Positions 56,959 through 64,000 of a stretch of 64,000 nt of DNA are shown in pieces; position 1 is the first letter of the stretch, and the number at the start of each line of letters is the position of its first letter. The notes beneath the pieces are model-generated. The model was not told the DNA's origin and did not search any database. It saw only the letters and a list, made by a program, of their open reading frames with translations. A program made the position numbers and the translations under genes. The stretch is from the NCBI RefSeq assembly GCF_003605385.1, contig NZ_QYTV02000003.1, forward strand, positions 496,001 through 560,000. The letters run 5' to 3'. Source of the stretch: Siminovitchia acidinfaciens. Lineage in GTDB: Bacteria > Bacillota > Bacilli > Bacillales > Bacillaceae_C.

Positions 56959-56966
56959 CATACGAT
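56959..56966 (+). promoter_or_regulatory. Candidate SigE -10 for cotE
   Basis: CATACGAT, 33 bases before the cotE ATG, near the SigE -10 pattern CATACAMT. The -35 is not clear. cotE is SigE-dependent in B. subtilis. Confidence 0.5.
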
Positions 56967-56998
56967 GAAGTGAAAATGAATGAGGAGGTTACGCTCGA

Positions 56999-57544
56999 AT
57001 GGCAGAATATAGAGAAATTATAACAAAAGCGGTCGTTGCGAAAGGGCGGAAATTTACACAGTCCAATCATACGATCAACCCGCCACAACATCCTTCGAGC
57101 ATTCTGGGCTGTTGGATTATCAACCATAAATACGAAGCGCGGAAAGTAGGCAAGAATGTCGAAGTCTGCGGCTCTTTTGAGATTAATGTTTGGTATTCCC
57201 ATCACGATAATACGAAGACATCCGTGGTGACCGAAAAAGTTGATTATAAAGATGTAATCAAACTTAAGTACCGTGACCCTGATTGTCTGGATGATAAGAT
57301 TGTCTCTGCCAAAGTAATCCAGCAGCCAAATTGTGTCGAAGCTGTCATATCAAAGAAAGGCAACAGAATACTCGTCAATGTGGAAAGGGAATTCCTTGTA
57401 GAGGTCATTGGTGAAACAAAAGTTTGTGTCGCCATACATCATGGTAAATGCTCTTGCGATGACGATGATTGGGAAGATGAGTTGGATGATAAAGAATTCG
57501 AGGAAATTGATCCGGACTTTCTTGTGGCACACGAAGAGGAATAA
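56999..57544 (+). CDS. cotE: Outer spore coat morphogenetic protein CotE
   Basis: Directs outer coat assembly around the forespore. 181 residues, equal to B. subtilis. ATG 56999 after TGAGGAGGTTACG. Seen: [61 protein letters not shown] and the acidic tail ([22 protein letters not shown]), which in this protein helps recruit other coat proteins. Confidence 0.96.
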   Translation: MAEYREIITKAVVAKGRKFTQSNHTINPPQHPSSILGCWIINHKYEARKVGKNVEVCGSFEINVWYSHHDNTKTSVVTEKVDYKDVIKLKYRDPDCLDDKIVSAKVIQQPNCVEAVISKKGNRILVNVEREFLVEVIGETKVCVAIHHGKCSCDDDDWEDELDDKEFEEIDPDFLVAHEEE

Positions 57545-57551
57545 ACATGGC

Positions 57552-57575
57552 ACCGGGAGCGCTCCCGGTTTTTTC
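57552..57575 (+). terminator. Terminator after cotE
   Basis: ACCGGGAGCGCTCCCGGT, a perfect 18-base palindrome, then TTTTTC. Confidence 0.85.
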
Positions 57576-57639
57576 TTTGGTAAAAGAGAGAATAAATCTG
57601 ACTATATAAATTGAACTAAAGGTTGTGCATACTTAGAAG

Positions 57640-57900
57640 CCACCGTTTATTTCCGTTACAGGCGGACGCATTCCGCGGGCGGGGTTTGTCTAGCTGTAAC
57701 GCCTAGCCCCTAGAGGTCACAAGCGATCGCTTTTGAAGGCACAGAACGCCTTCTTCAGCGCTCGTCTTGTGCTTGTCGGGGCCTGAGCAAGGCGTTTCCG
57801 CTTTTCCAAGAGCCTACTCGTCCGCTTGGCCTCCTGCGGGGTCTCAAGGCCCGCGCTCTCCCGCTGGAGTCGCCGCCTTCCACTGCAATCAACGAACCGT
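57640..57900. repeat. Palindromic GC-rich repeat, split by an inserted element
   Basis: Left part CCACCGTTTATTTCCGTTAC, GCGGACGCATTCCGCGGGCGGG; right part GAGCCTACTCGTCC, CTCCTGCGGGGTCTCAAGGC, CCGCTGGAGTCGCCGCCTTCC, CAATCAACG. The parts pair imperfectly with each other and resemble a repeat common in Bacillaceae genomes. 57687-57807 interrupts it. Confidence 0.6.
57687..57807 (-). repeat. Fold-back repeat inserted inside another repeat
   Basis: TGTCTAGCTGTAACGCCTAG at one end and AAGGCGTTTCCGCTTTTCC at the other, i.e. the family in reverse orientation. Nested stems: ACGCCT/AGGCGT, GCCCC/GGGGC, CACAAG/CTTGTG and GAAGGC/GCCTTC. Confidence 0.75.
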
Positions 57901-57993
57901 TTTTTCATCGTTGTCCATTACATAATGCACCAGGCCTATACTTGCTGAAAAAAATATTTCAACCCATAGGTAAACATTCAGAAAATATGTGTT

Positions 57994-58313
57994 ATGTCTA
58001 CTCCGACGGACAGGAAGTCCTAGTGCCTTCGATGGCGCAGGCCGTGGCGTTTTAATTCGGCTAGGCGCCATCGGCTCAAGGTCACAAGTCTCGCGGAAGT
58101 TTATTCGGGAAGAAAGTGCTCATGCGGCGTAGAATATTCGAAAGAGCTTTGGCTCATCATAGCAAATTTTCATGAGGCCTATTCTAATAAGCATCCCATG
58201 ATGTAATCAAAGTCGGTTGCTTTATTATACTATGGTGGCTGAAAAAAACTCCCTTATTTTTAAAATGTACTTTTTGTTTCTCGCCTAAGGGTGCGCGGCT
58301 TGCGTTTTTCGTA
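57994..58313 (+). repeat. Interspersed repeat carrying the long shared module
   Basis: TGTCTACTCCGACGGACAGG at the start; then GGCGCCATCGGCTCAAGGTC, TGCTCATGCGGCGTAG, GCTCATCATAGCAAA, CATGAGGCC, CATGATGTAATCAAAG and ATGGTGGCTGAAAAAAACTC in the same order as at 8171, 20271 and 28640. No gene in the gap. Confidence 0.7.
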
Positions 58314-58341
58314 ATTGGTAACGCCTGATTTATCAATGATA

Positions 58342-58350
58342 TGTTATAAT
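58342..58350 (+). promoter_or_regulatory. Extended -10 promoter for mutS
   Basis: TGTTATAAT (TG, one base, TATAAT at 58345-58350), 38 bases before the mutS ATG. The -35 is weak. Confidence 0.65.
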
Positions 58351-58387
58351 CAGTCTTAGCGTAGGAATGGAAAGGAAACGGGTATAA

Positions 58388-60994
58388 ATGGTTCAGCAGC
58401 ATACACCAATGATACAACAATATTTAAAAATAAAGGCAGAGTACCAGGATGCCTTTTTATTTTTTCGCTTGGGAGACTTTTATGAGCTTTTCTTTGAAGA
58501 TGCCGTAAAGGCTTCTCAGGAACTTGAAATCACATTGACAAGCAGAGACGGCGGAACGAGAGAGAGAATACCCATGTGCGGTGTTCCGCATCACTCCGCC
58601 TCTGGATATATTGAAAACCTGATACAAAAAGGCTATAAAGTGGCGATATGCGAACAGACTGAAGATCCTAAACATGCAAAGGGTGTAGTAAAACGCGAAG
58701 TCGTCCAGCTGATTACCCCCGGAACGGTAATGGACGGCAAAGGGATATCGGCGAAAGAAAATAATTATATTGCGGCAATAGCCAATTTCTCCGGACAAAC
58801 GTTCGGTGTTGCTTATACGGACCTTTCAACAGGGGAGAACAGGGTGACAGTGCTTGATGGTTCAGAAGATCTATTATTGGATGAACTGGCAACAATAGGT
58901 GCAAAAGAAGTGGTGGCATGCCCCAATGAAGATGAAGACCTTCTAAGAAAAATCAAAGAGAGATGCCAAGCGGTCATATCATATGAAGAGAGCTCACACA
59001 CTCAGGATGAATTTCAACCAATCCTGCAGAAGCTGAATACAGCGGAGCTGCAGGAATCTGCACAGCGGCTGCTGCACTACCTTAAAAAGACTCAAAAGCG
59101 AAGCCTTGATCATTTGCAGCCATTTGCAATCTATGAAAACAACCAGCATATGAAAATAGATTTTTATTCAAAAAGGAACTTGGAAATAACTGAGCCCATC
59201 CGAGGAAAAGACAAAAAAGGAACATTGCTCTGGCTATTGGATGAGACATCTACCGCCATGGGAGGTCGGCTGTTGAGACAATGGATCGACAGGCCGCTGA
59301 TTAGTAAAAACATGATTGAAAAAAGACTATTGCTCGTAGAACTTTTTATAGAGCATTATTTTGAGAGGCTTGATCTTCAGGAGCTTTTAAAAAGTGTCTA
59401 TGACCTGGAACGGCTGGCAGGAAGGGTTGCCTTCGGAAATGCAAATGCACGTGACTTCATCCAATTAAAAAAATCGCTCATGCAAATTCCGGCGATTCGC
59501 AGCTTGATAGAAGGAATGGAAAATGAAGAAACCGATAAACTTGCTCAAGCTCTTGATCCATGTGAGGAGCTGACAGATTTGCTGGAAAGGGCGGTGGCAG
59601 AAAATCCGCCAATATCCGTCAAAGAAGGCGGCATAATCAAAGACGATTACCACACGGAATTGGATCAATACCGCGATGCGAGCCGCAACGGAAAGAGCTG
59701 GATTGCAGCTCTGGAAAAGGAAGAGCGGGAAAAGACCGGAATCAGATCGCTTAAGGTAGGCTATAATCGTGTTTTCGGATATTACATAGAAGTGACGCGG
59801 GCAAATGTAAAGCTCCTTGAAGAAGGGCGATATGAAAGAAAACAGACATTAACGAATGCCGAGCGGTTCATCACTCCTGAGTTAAAGGAGAAAGAAGCGC
59901 TGATTTTGCAGGCAGACGAAAGGTCCATCGAACTTGAGTATGATTTATTTCTTGATTTGCGGAATCAAGTGAAGGAATTCATACCGAGACTCCAACAAAC
60001 AGCAAAAATCATCAGCGAGATCGATATATACCAAAGCTTTGCAACCGTCAGTGAAACGCGCTACTACGTGAAGCCTGAACTCCATTTTAATCGAGAACTC
60101 ACGCTTGAAAACGGACGGCATCCTGTCGTTGAAAAGGTGATGGGTTCGCAGGAATATGTTCCGAATGACTGCATGATGGATGAAGAAAAGGAAATGTTGC
60201 TCATTACGGGACCCAACATGTCCGGTAAAAGCACATATATGAGACAGATAGCCCTTACGGCGGTCATGGCGCAAATCGGGTGTTTTGTACCAGCATCAAA
60301 AGCAAAGCTGCCTATCTTTGATCAAATTTTTACAAGAATTGGTGCGGCAGACGACCTGATTTCGGGTCAGAGCACTTTCATGGTGGAAATGCTTGAGGCC
60401 AAAAATGCCATTACCCATGCCACCAAAAACAGTTTGATATTGTTCGATGAAATAGGCCGCGGAACATCCACATATGACGGCATGGCACTCGCACAGGCAA
60501 TCATTGAACATATCCATGACCAAATCGGCGCCAAAACGTTGTTTTCAACACATTATCATGAATTGACAGAATTGGATAAGCAGCTTTTCCACTTGAATAA
60601 TGTTCATGTCAGTGCAGTGGAGCAGCAAGGCAAACTTGTCTTTCTTCACAAAGTGAAGGATGGCCCGGCCGATAAGAGCTACGGAATCCATGTTGCTGAA
60701 CTTGCTGACCTTCCGCAGTCCCTGATTCAACGAGCGGAAGAAATATTGGGAGAGCTGGAACAGGCCAATGGCAAGCAAAAGCCGTCAGTTTCGGTAAAAG
60801 CGGCCGCGAAGGAGTCTGCGGTAATAAGCAGGTCCAATGAGCAATTGGCGTTCTTCTCCGAACCGAAGGAATCAGCCGTTGATAAACATGAAAAGAAAGT
60901 ATTAAAAGAAATAGAGGATTTAAACTTGCTTGAAATGAACCCTCTTCAAGCATTAAACGTACTGTTCTCATTGCAGAAAAAATTAAGGAATTAA
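58388..60994 (+). CDS. mutS: DNA mismatch repair protein MutS
   Basis: Finds mismatches and small loops and recruits MutL. 868 residues (858 in B. subtilis). ATG 58388 after AATGGAAAGGAAACGGG. The mismatch-reading Phe-x-Glu is in [11 protein letters not shown] near residue 32; connector, lever and clamp follow. ATPase: P-loop [13 protein letters not shown] at about 608, [21 protein letters not shown], and [17 protein letters not shown]-terminal beta-clamp-like motif may be QLAFFSE. mutL follows after 23 bases. Confidence 0.98.
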   Translation: MVQQHTPMIQQYLKIKAEYQDAFLFFRLGDFYELFFEDAVKASQELEITLTSRDGGTRERIPMCGVPHHSASGYIENLIQKGYKVAICEQTEDPKHAKGVVKREVVQLITPGTVMDGKGISAKENNYIAAIANFSGQTFGVAYTDLSTGENRVTVLDGSEDLLLDELATIGAKEVVACPNEDEDLLRKIKERCQAVISYEESSHTQDEFQPILQKLNTAELQESAQRLLHYLKKTQKRSLDHLQPFAIYENNQHMKIDFYSKRNLEITEPIRGKDKKGTLLWLLDETSTAMGGRLLRQWIDRPLISKNMIEKRLLLVELFIEHYFERLDLQELLKSVYDLERLAGRVAFGNANARDFIQLKKSLMQIPAIRSLIEGMENEETDKLAQALDPCEELTDLLERAVAENPPISVKEGGIIKDDYHTELDQYRDASRNGKSWIAALEKEEREKTGIRSLKVGYNRVFGYYIEVTRANVKLLEEGRYERKQTLTNAERFITPELKEKEALILQADERSIELEYDLFLDLRNQVKEFIPRLQQTAKIISEIDIYQSFATVSETRYYVKPELHFNRELTLENGRHPVVEKVMGSQEYVPNDCMMDEEKEMLLITGPNMSGKSTYMRQIALTAVMAQIGCFVPASKAKLPIFDQIFTRIGAADDLISGQSTFMVEMLEAKNAITHATKNSLILFDEIGRGTSTYDGMALAQAIIEHIHDQIGAKTLFSTHYHELTELDKQLFHLNNVHVSAVEQQGKLVFLHKVKDGPADKSYGIHVAELADLPQSLIQRAEEILGELEQANGKQKPSVSVKAAAKESAVISRSNEQLAFFSEPKESAVDKHEKKVLKEIEDLNLLEMNPLQALNVLFSLQKKLRN

Positions 60995-61017
60995 ATAGGA
61001 CGGAGGAGGAGTAATTA

Positions 61018-62901
61018 ATGCGTGAAATCATAGAGCTGGATGATATGCTGTCAAATAAAATAGCTGCAGGTGAAGTGGTCGAACGCCCTGCCTCCGTTGT
61101 AAAAGAGCTGGTGGAAAATGCTGTTGATGCAGGCAGTACAATTGTTGAAATTAATATCAAAGAAGCGGGGCTCGGTGAAATCCGCATTATCGACAATGGA
61201 AAAGGGATTGGCGAAGAGGACATCCTGTCTGCCTTTAAAAGGCATGCCACAAGTAAAATCAAAGATGAACATGATTTATTCAGAATCAGGACTCTGGGTT
61301 TTCGCGGCGAAGCCCTCCCGAGCATCGCTTCTGTCTCCCGCCTTACAATGGTCACAGCAAAGGAAGGGAAAGACGGAACAAAAGTCGTACTGGAAGGAGG
61401 AAAGATAGTTTCACACGAAAAAGCTCCGGCACGCAAAGGGACAGATATCACGGTGTCTGATCTATTCTTCAATACTCCCGCACGGCTAAAGTATGTAAAA
61501 ACTCTTCATACAGAAATTGGTCATATTACAGATGTGGTCAACCGTTTGGCCCTGGCCCATCCAGATGTATCCATCCGCTTGAGCCATGACGGGCGTATTC
61601 TGCTTCATACGAATGGCAGTGGGGATATCCGGCAGGTCTTGGCAGCCATTTACGGAAAAAATGTGGCTAGAGACATGATTGAAATTAGCGGAAAATCGCT
61701 GGACTTCTCGGTTTCAGGCTTTATAGCGAGGCCAGAAGTTACACGGGCATCGCGGAGCTATCTATCTACCATGATCAACGGCCGCTTTATTAAAAACTAC
61801 TCGCTGGTAAAAGCCGTGCTTGAGGGGTACCATACACTTCTCCCAATCGGCCGATTTCCAATCGCCCTTTTATCTGTGGATATGGATCCGATACTAGTAG
61901 ACGTGAATGTCCATCCGGCAAAATTGGAAGTCAGGTTGAGCAAAGAGCAGGAGCTAAAGGAATTCATTACAGAAACCATTAAACAGGCGTTTAAAAAGGA
62001 GCAACTCATCCCTTCAGGCGTTATCCCTGCACCGAAAAAAAAGAATGTGAGTTTCCAGCCTGAATTCAGACTGGAACCGGCCGAAGAAAAAATGCACCCG
62101 AAAACCGAATGGAGGAGGCAGCCTGCCGCTCCCTTTAATAAGAAAGAAAAGTTGCTGCCAGCCAAAGAAATGAAAAGACTGTATGATCCTGTAGAGTATG
62201 AACCGTCAGCTCCCCATGTCTCAAAAACTAATGAATTAAACGTTCAGTCATTTGACAGAGAGGAAGCAGTGCAAAACGTTCAAGTGGAGGTTCAACCGGA
62301 AGCAGGTCAGGAAACAGAACGTTTTCCGGCTCTCTATCCAATTGGGCAGATGCATGGTACTTATATTTTTGCACAGAATGAACTTGGCTTGTACATGATT
62401 GACCAGCATGCTGCCCAAGAACGGATCAAATATGAGTATTTCCGGGAAAAGGTCGGCAAAGTGGAAAATGATTTGCAACAGCTTCTTGTGCCGCTGACTT
62501 TGGAATTCTCAGTGGATGAATATGTAAAAATCAAAGAGCATACAAATGAACTGGAGGATGTCGGCATCTTTTTGGAAGAGTTTGGAATGAACAGCTTTAT
62601 CGTCAGGTCACATCCAACGTGGTTCCCAAAAGGGCAGGAGCAAATGATCATCGAAGGGATGATCGAGCAACTGCTCTCCATGAATAAAATCGATATAAAA
62701 AAACTTCGTGAAGAAGCGGCAATCATGATGAGCTGCAAGGCTGCGATCAAGGCGAACCGTTATTTGCGTTCTGATGAAATCCAAGCTTTATTAGATGAAT
62801 TGAGAAGGACTGAAGATCCATTTACTTGCCCGCACGGCAGGCCGATTATAGTTCACTTTTCAATAACGGATATGGAAAAAATGTTTAAGCGGATCATGTA
62901 A
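61018..62901 (+). CDS. mutL: DNA mismatch repair protein MutL
   Basis: 627 residues (B. subtilis 627). ATG 61018 after CGGAGGAGGAG. GHKL ATPase: [21 protein letters not shown] and [18 protein letters not shown]. Linker about 335-430. The C-terminal domain carries the nicking endonuclease motif [12 protein letters not shown] at about 462, [11 protein letters not shown] and [11 protein letters not shown], so this is an endonuclease-type MutL as in other Firmicutes without MutH. Confidence 0.98.
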   Translation: MREIIELDDMLSNKIAAGEVVERPASVVKELVENAVDAGSTIVEINIKEAGLGEIRIIDNGKGIGEEDILSAFKRHATSKIKDEHDLFRIRTLGFRGEALPSIASVSRLTMVTAKEGKDGTKVVLEGGKIVSHEKAPARKGTDITVSDLFFNTPARLKYVKTLHTEIGHITDVVNRLALAHPDVSIRLSHDGRILLHTNGSGDIRQVLAAIYGKNVARDMIEISGKSLDFSVSGFIARPEVTRASRSYLSTMINGRFIKNYSLVKAVLEGYHTLLPIGRFPIALLSVDMDPILVDVNVHPAKLEVRLSKEQELKEFITETIKQAFKKEQLIPSGVIPAPKKKNVSFQPEFRLEPAEEKMHPKTEWRRQPAAPFNKKEKLLPAKEMKRLYDPVEYEPSAPHVSKTNELNVQSFDREEAVQNVQVEVQPEAGQETERFPALYPIGQMHGTYIFAQNELGLYMIDQHAAQERIKYEYFREKVGKVENDLQQLLVPLTLEFSVDEYVKIKEHTNELEDVGIFLEEFGMNSFIVRSHPTWFPKGQEQMIIEGMIEQLLSMNKIDIKKLREEAAIMMSCKAAIKANRYLRSDEIQALLDELRRTEDPFTCPHGRPIIVHFSITDMEKMFKRIM

Positions 62902-62907
62902 AAAGTT

Positions 62908-62953
62908 ACGACGTATAAACCTTTATTTATAAGGGTTTTACGTCGTTTTTTTT
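62908..62953 (+). terminator. Terminator after mutL
   Basis: ACGACGTATAAACC pairs with GGGTTTTACGTCGT, followed by TTTTTTT. Confidence 0.85.
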
Positions 62954-62959
62954 AGTGAA

Positions 62960-62977
62960 TGACCACATATTGACCAC
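62960..62977. repeat. Short direct repeat beside the integrase remnant
   Basis: TGACCACATAT followed by TGACCAC. It lies right after the integrase stop and could be part of an attachment or arm site; nothing else supports this. Confidence 0.25.
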
Positions 62978-62979
62978 TT

Positions 62980-63528
62980 TCATTGCTTGGAGTGTGAATG
63001 GCTTAGCGCTTTTGTAAAATTTTCTGCTGAACTATCCTGTAAATTAGGGGTAACGTGACTATACTTATTTAAGGTAATGCTAACGTTTGAATGACCTAAT
63101 CTCTCCGATACCACTTTTGGATTTTCTCCAATTTCTAACATGATTGTTGCATGGGTGTGTCTTAGATCATGAAAGCGAATCCTTTTAACTCCGGCAAGTT
63201 TCACATCATATAAAAATTGCTTGTGTATAGTATTAGGATTAAGCGGTTCTCCGCCGAACGAGGAAATAATAAAGTGTTCATCATTTAGCTTCATGCCTAC
63301 TTTTAAAAGCTGCTCTTGCTTTTTTAGTTTGTATGACTGTAATTCATCAATAATCTCATCGGTGATAGATATATTCCTATTCCCACTACTCGTCTTAGGA
63401 CTTTGTAAAACGAGCCCTTGACCAGAAACATAATAAAGTAAGTGTGTGACATATATTCTTTTTTTGTTAAAATCGATATTACTCCACTTTAACCCCAAAA
63501 GTTCTCCACGCCTCATTCCGGTATGATT
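62980..63528 (-). pseudogene. Tyrosine recombinase (phage integrase), 5'-truncated
   Basis: About 180 residues of the catalytic domain remain, reading toward mutL. Catalytic residues are present in order: Arg in TGMRRGELLGLKWSNIDF, Lys in the QSPKTSSGNRNISI hairpin, HDLRHTHATIML (His-x-x-Arg), LGHSNVSITLNKYSH (His and Tyr). The N-terminal arm- and core-binding domains are missing. The frame stays open to a Met codon at 63606, but residues upstream of HTGMRRGE are antisense of the DUF1906 gene, so the true sequence ends near 63521-63532. It is a remnant and probably inactive. Confidence 0.85.
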
Positions 63529-63532
63529 AATA

Positions 63533-64000
63533 ATGACTTTAGGATTTGATTGTGCCACAAAATTAACTGCTGCATCTGCCAAAAGGTTAAAGGACACTGG
63601 ATTCAATTATGCGGCTCGTTATTTGGGGAATTCATGGAAAACCTTTAATACTGCTGAAGCAAAAGCTGTTCAAGGCGCCGGATTAAAATTAATCAGTATC
63701 TTTCAAAAGTCGGCCAACTATTCGGGGTATTTTACGGAATCTCAAGGCGTATCGGACGGAAAAGAAGCCGAAAGATACGCTAGAGCTGTAGGTCAGCCGG
63801 AAGGCTCTGCCATTTATTTTGCGGTGGACTTTGCTGCCCAACCTATCCATATGCGGGGTATCTTGAATTATATTACTGGGGTTAAAAAGACACTCAAAGG
63901 ATATAAAGTAGGACTGTATGGATCATACGCTGTCATGCAAGCTGTTAAAGGCAGGTTGATTACTACTGGCAAACCTACGCATGGTCCGGCGGTAAAGTTG
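63533..64000 (+). pseudogene. DUF1906 glycoside-hydrolase-like phage protein, frameshifted and cut by window end
   Basis: From ATG 63533 the frame gives MTLGFDCATKLTAASAKRL and FNYAARYLGNSWKTFNTAEA, then AIYFAVDFAAQPIHMRGIL and GYKVGLYGSYAVMQAVKG, the DUF1906 (Rv2525c-like) fold found in phage and spore-associated hydrolases. After 63955 the family sequence continues in the +2 frame (VDYYWQTYAWSGGKV), so one base, probably a G of a GGG run, is lost. No Shine-Dalgarno precedes the ATG; a stop at 63524-63526 limits the frame. The end lies outside the window. Confidence 0.78.

Noticed and set aside
57717-58071. Short minus-strand frames between cotE and mutS
   Set aside because: They translate the palindromic repeats and give Arg/Pro/Ser-rich products without motifs.
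60609-61472. 287-codon minus-strand frame across the mutS-mutL junction
   Set aside because: Antisense to conserved regions of both genes; low-complexity serine-rich product typical of a shadow frame.

Overview
The window is a stretch of chromosome from a spore-forming member of the Bacillaceae (Bacillus sensu lato). The evidence is gene order and protein content: tsf-pyrH-frr-uppS-cdsA-dxr-rasP-proS-polC-rimP-nusA-infB-rbfA-truB-ribF-rpsO-pnp, then the dipicolinate/lysine genes, spoIIIE, ymfF-ymfM, pgsA-cinA-recA-rny-ymdB-spoVS, miaB-ricA-cotE and mutS-mutL. This is the order known from Bacillus subtilis, but with several local gains and losses, so the source is a relative outside the close B. 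subtilis group. No rRNA, tRNA or CRISPR array was seen. Almost everything is on the + strand; only three genes (a sensor kinase, a solute-binding-type lipoprotein and an integrase remnant) run the other way.

Region by region. 1-7.8 kb: end of tsf, UMP kinase, ribosome recycling, isoprenoid and phospholipid precursor enzymes, the RasP protease and prolyl-tRNA synthetase. 8.4-12.8 kb: PolC. 13.1-20.2 kb: the nusA-infB transcription/translation operon with truB and ribF. 20.7-26.7 kb: rpsO, pnp, ylxY, mlpA and ymxH. 27.1-32.4 kb: dpaAB (dipicolinate synthase) followed by asd-dapG-dapA, which make its precursor. 32.6-38.5 kb: an added orphan PAS histidine kinase, RNase J2, tepA-ylzJ and an added PheC-like lipoprotein. 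38.7-48.9 kb: SpoIIIE, a pair of M16 peptidase homologues, ymfI, ymfJ, ymfK, RodZ-like YmfM, pgsA and cinA. 49.3-58 kb: recA with a LexA-type box, RNase Y, ymdB, spoVS, an orphan holin-like gene, miaB, ricA and cotE. 58.4-62.9 kb: mutS-mutL. The last kilobase is a collapsed prophage: a 5'-truncated tyrosine integrase joined head-on to a frameshifted DUF1906 hydrolase gene.

The intergenic spaces are the unusual part. At least a dozen gaps carry copies of an interspersed fold-back repeat. Its ends read AGAAAAGCGGAAGCGCC and GGCGCTGGAGCTAGACA, and its interior is made of exchangeable hairpin modules. Paired bases change together between copies, which points to selection on, or copying through, a folded form. 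One copy (57687-57807) sits inside a second, unrelated palindromic repeat, which is direct evidence that the element has moved. Four copies share a longer module of about 250 bases.

Functionally the genes combine housekeeping (translation, RNA decay by PNPase/RNase J2/RNase Y, DNA replication, mismatch repair) with sporulation (dpaAB, spoIIIE, spoVS, cotE). Promoter-like sequences for SigH (spoVS), SigE (cotE), SigK (dpaA) and possibly SigG (ymfJ) can be read upstream of the appropriate genes. Several starts are TTG (dxr, rasP, ylxP, ribF, rnjB, ymfM, the holin-like gene), chosen from Shine-Dalgarno position and family N-termini. Comparisons with B. subtilis are from memory of those proteins, not from a search.
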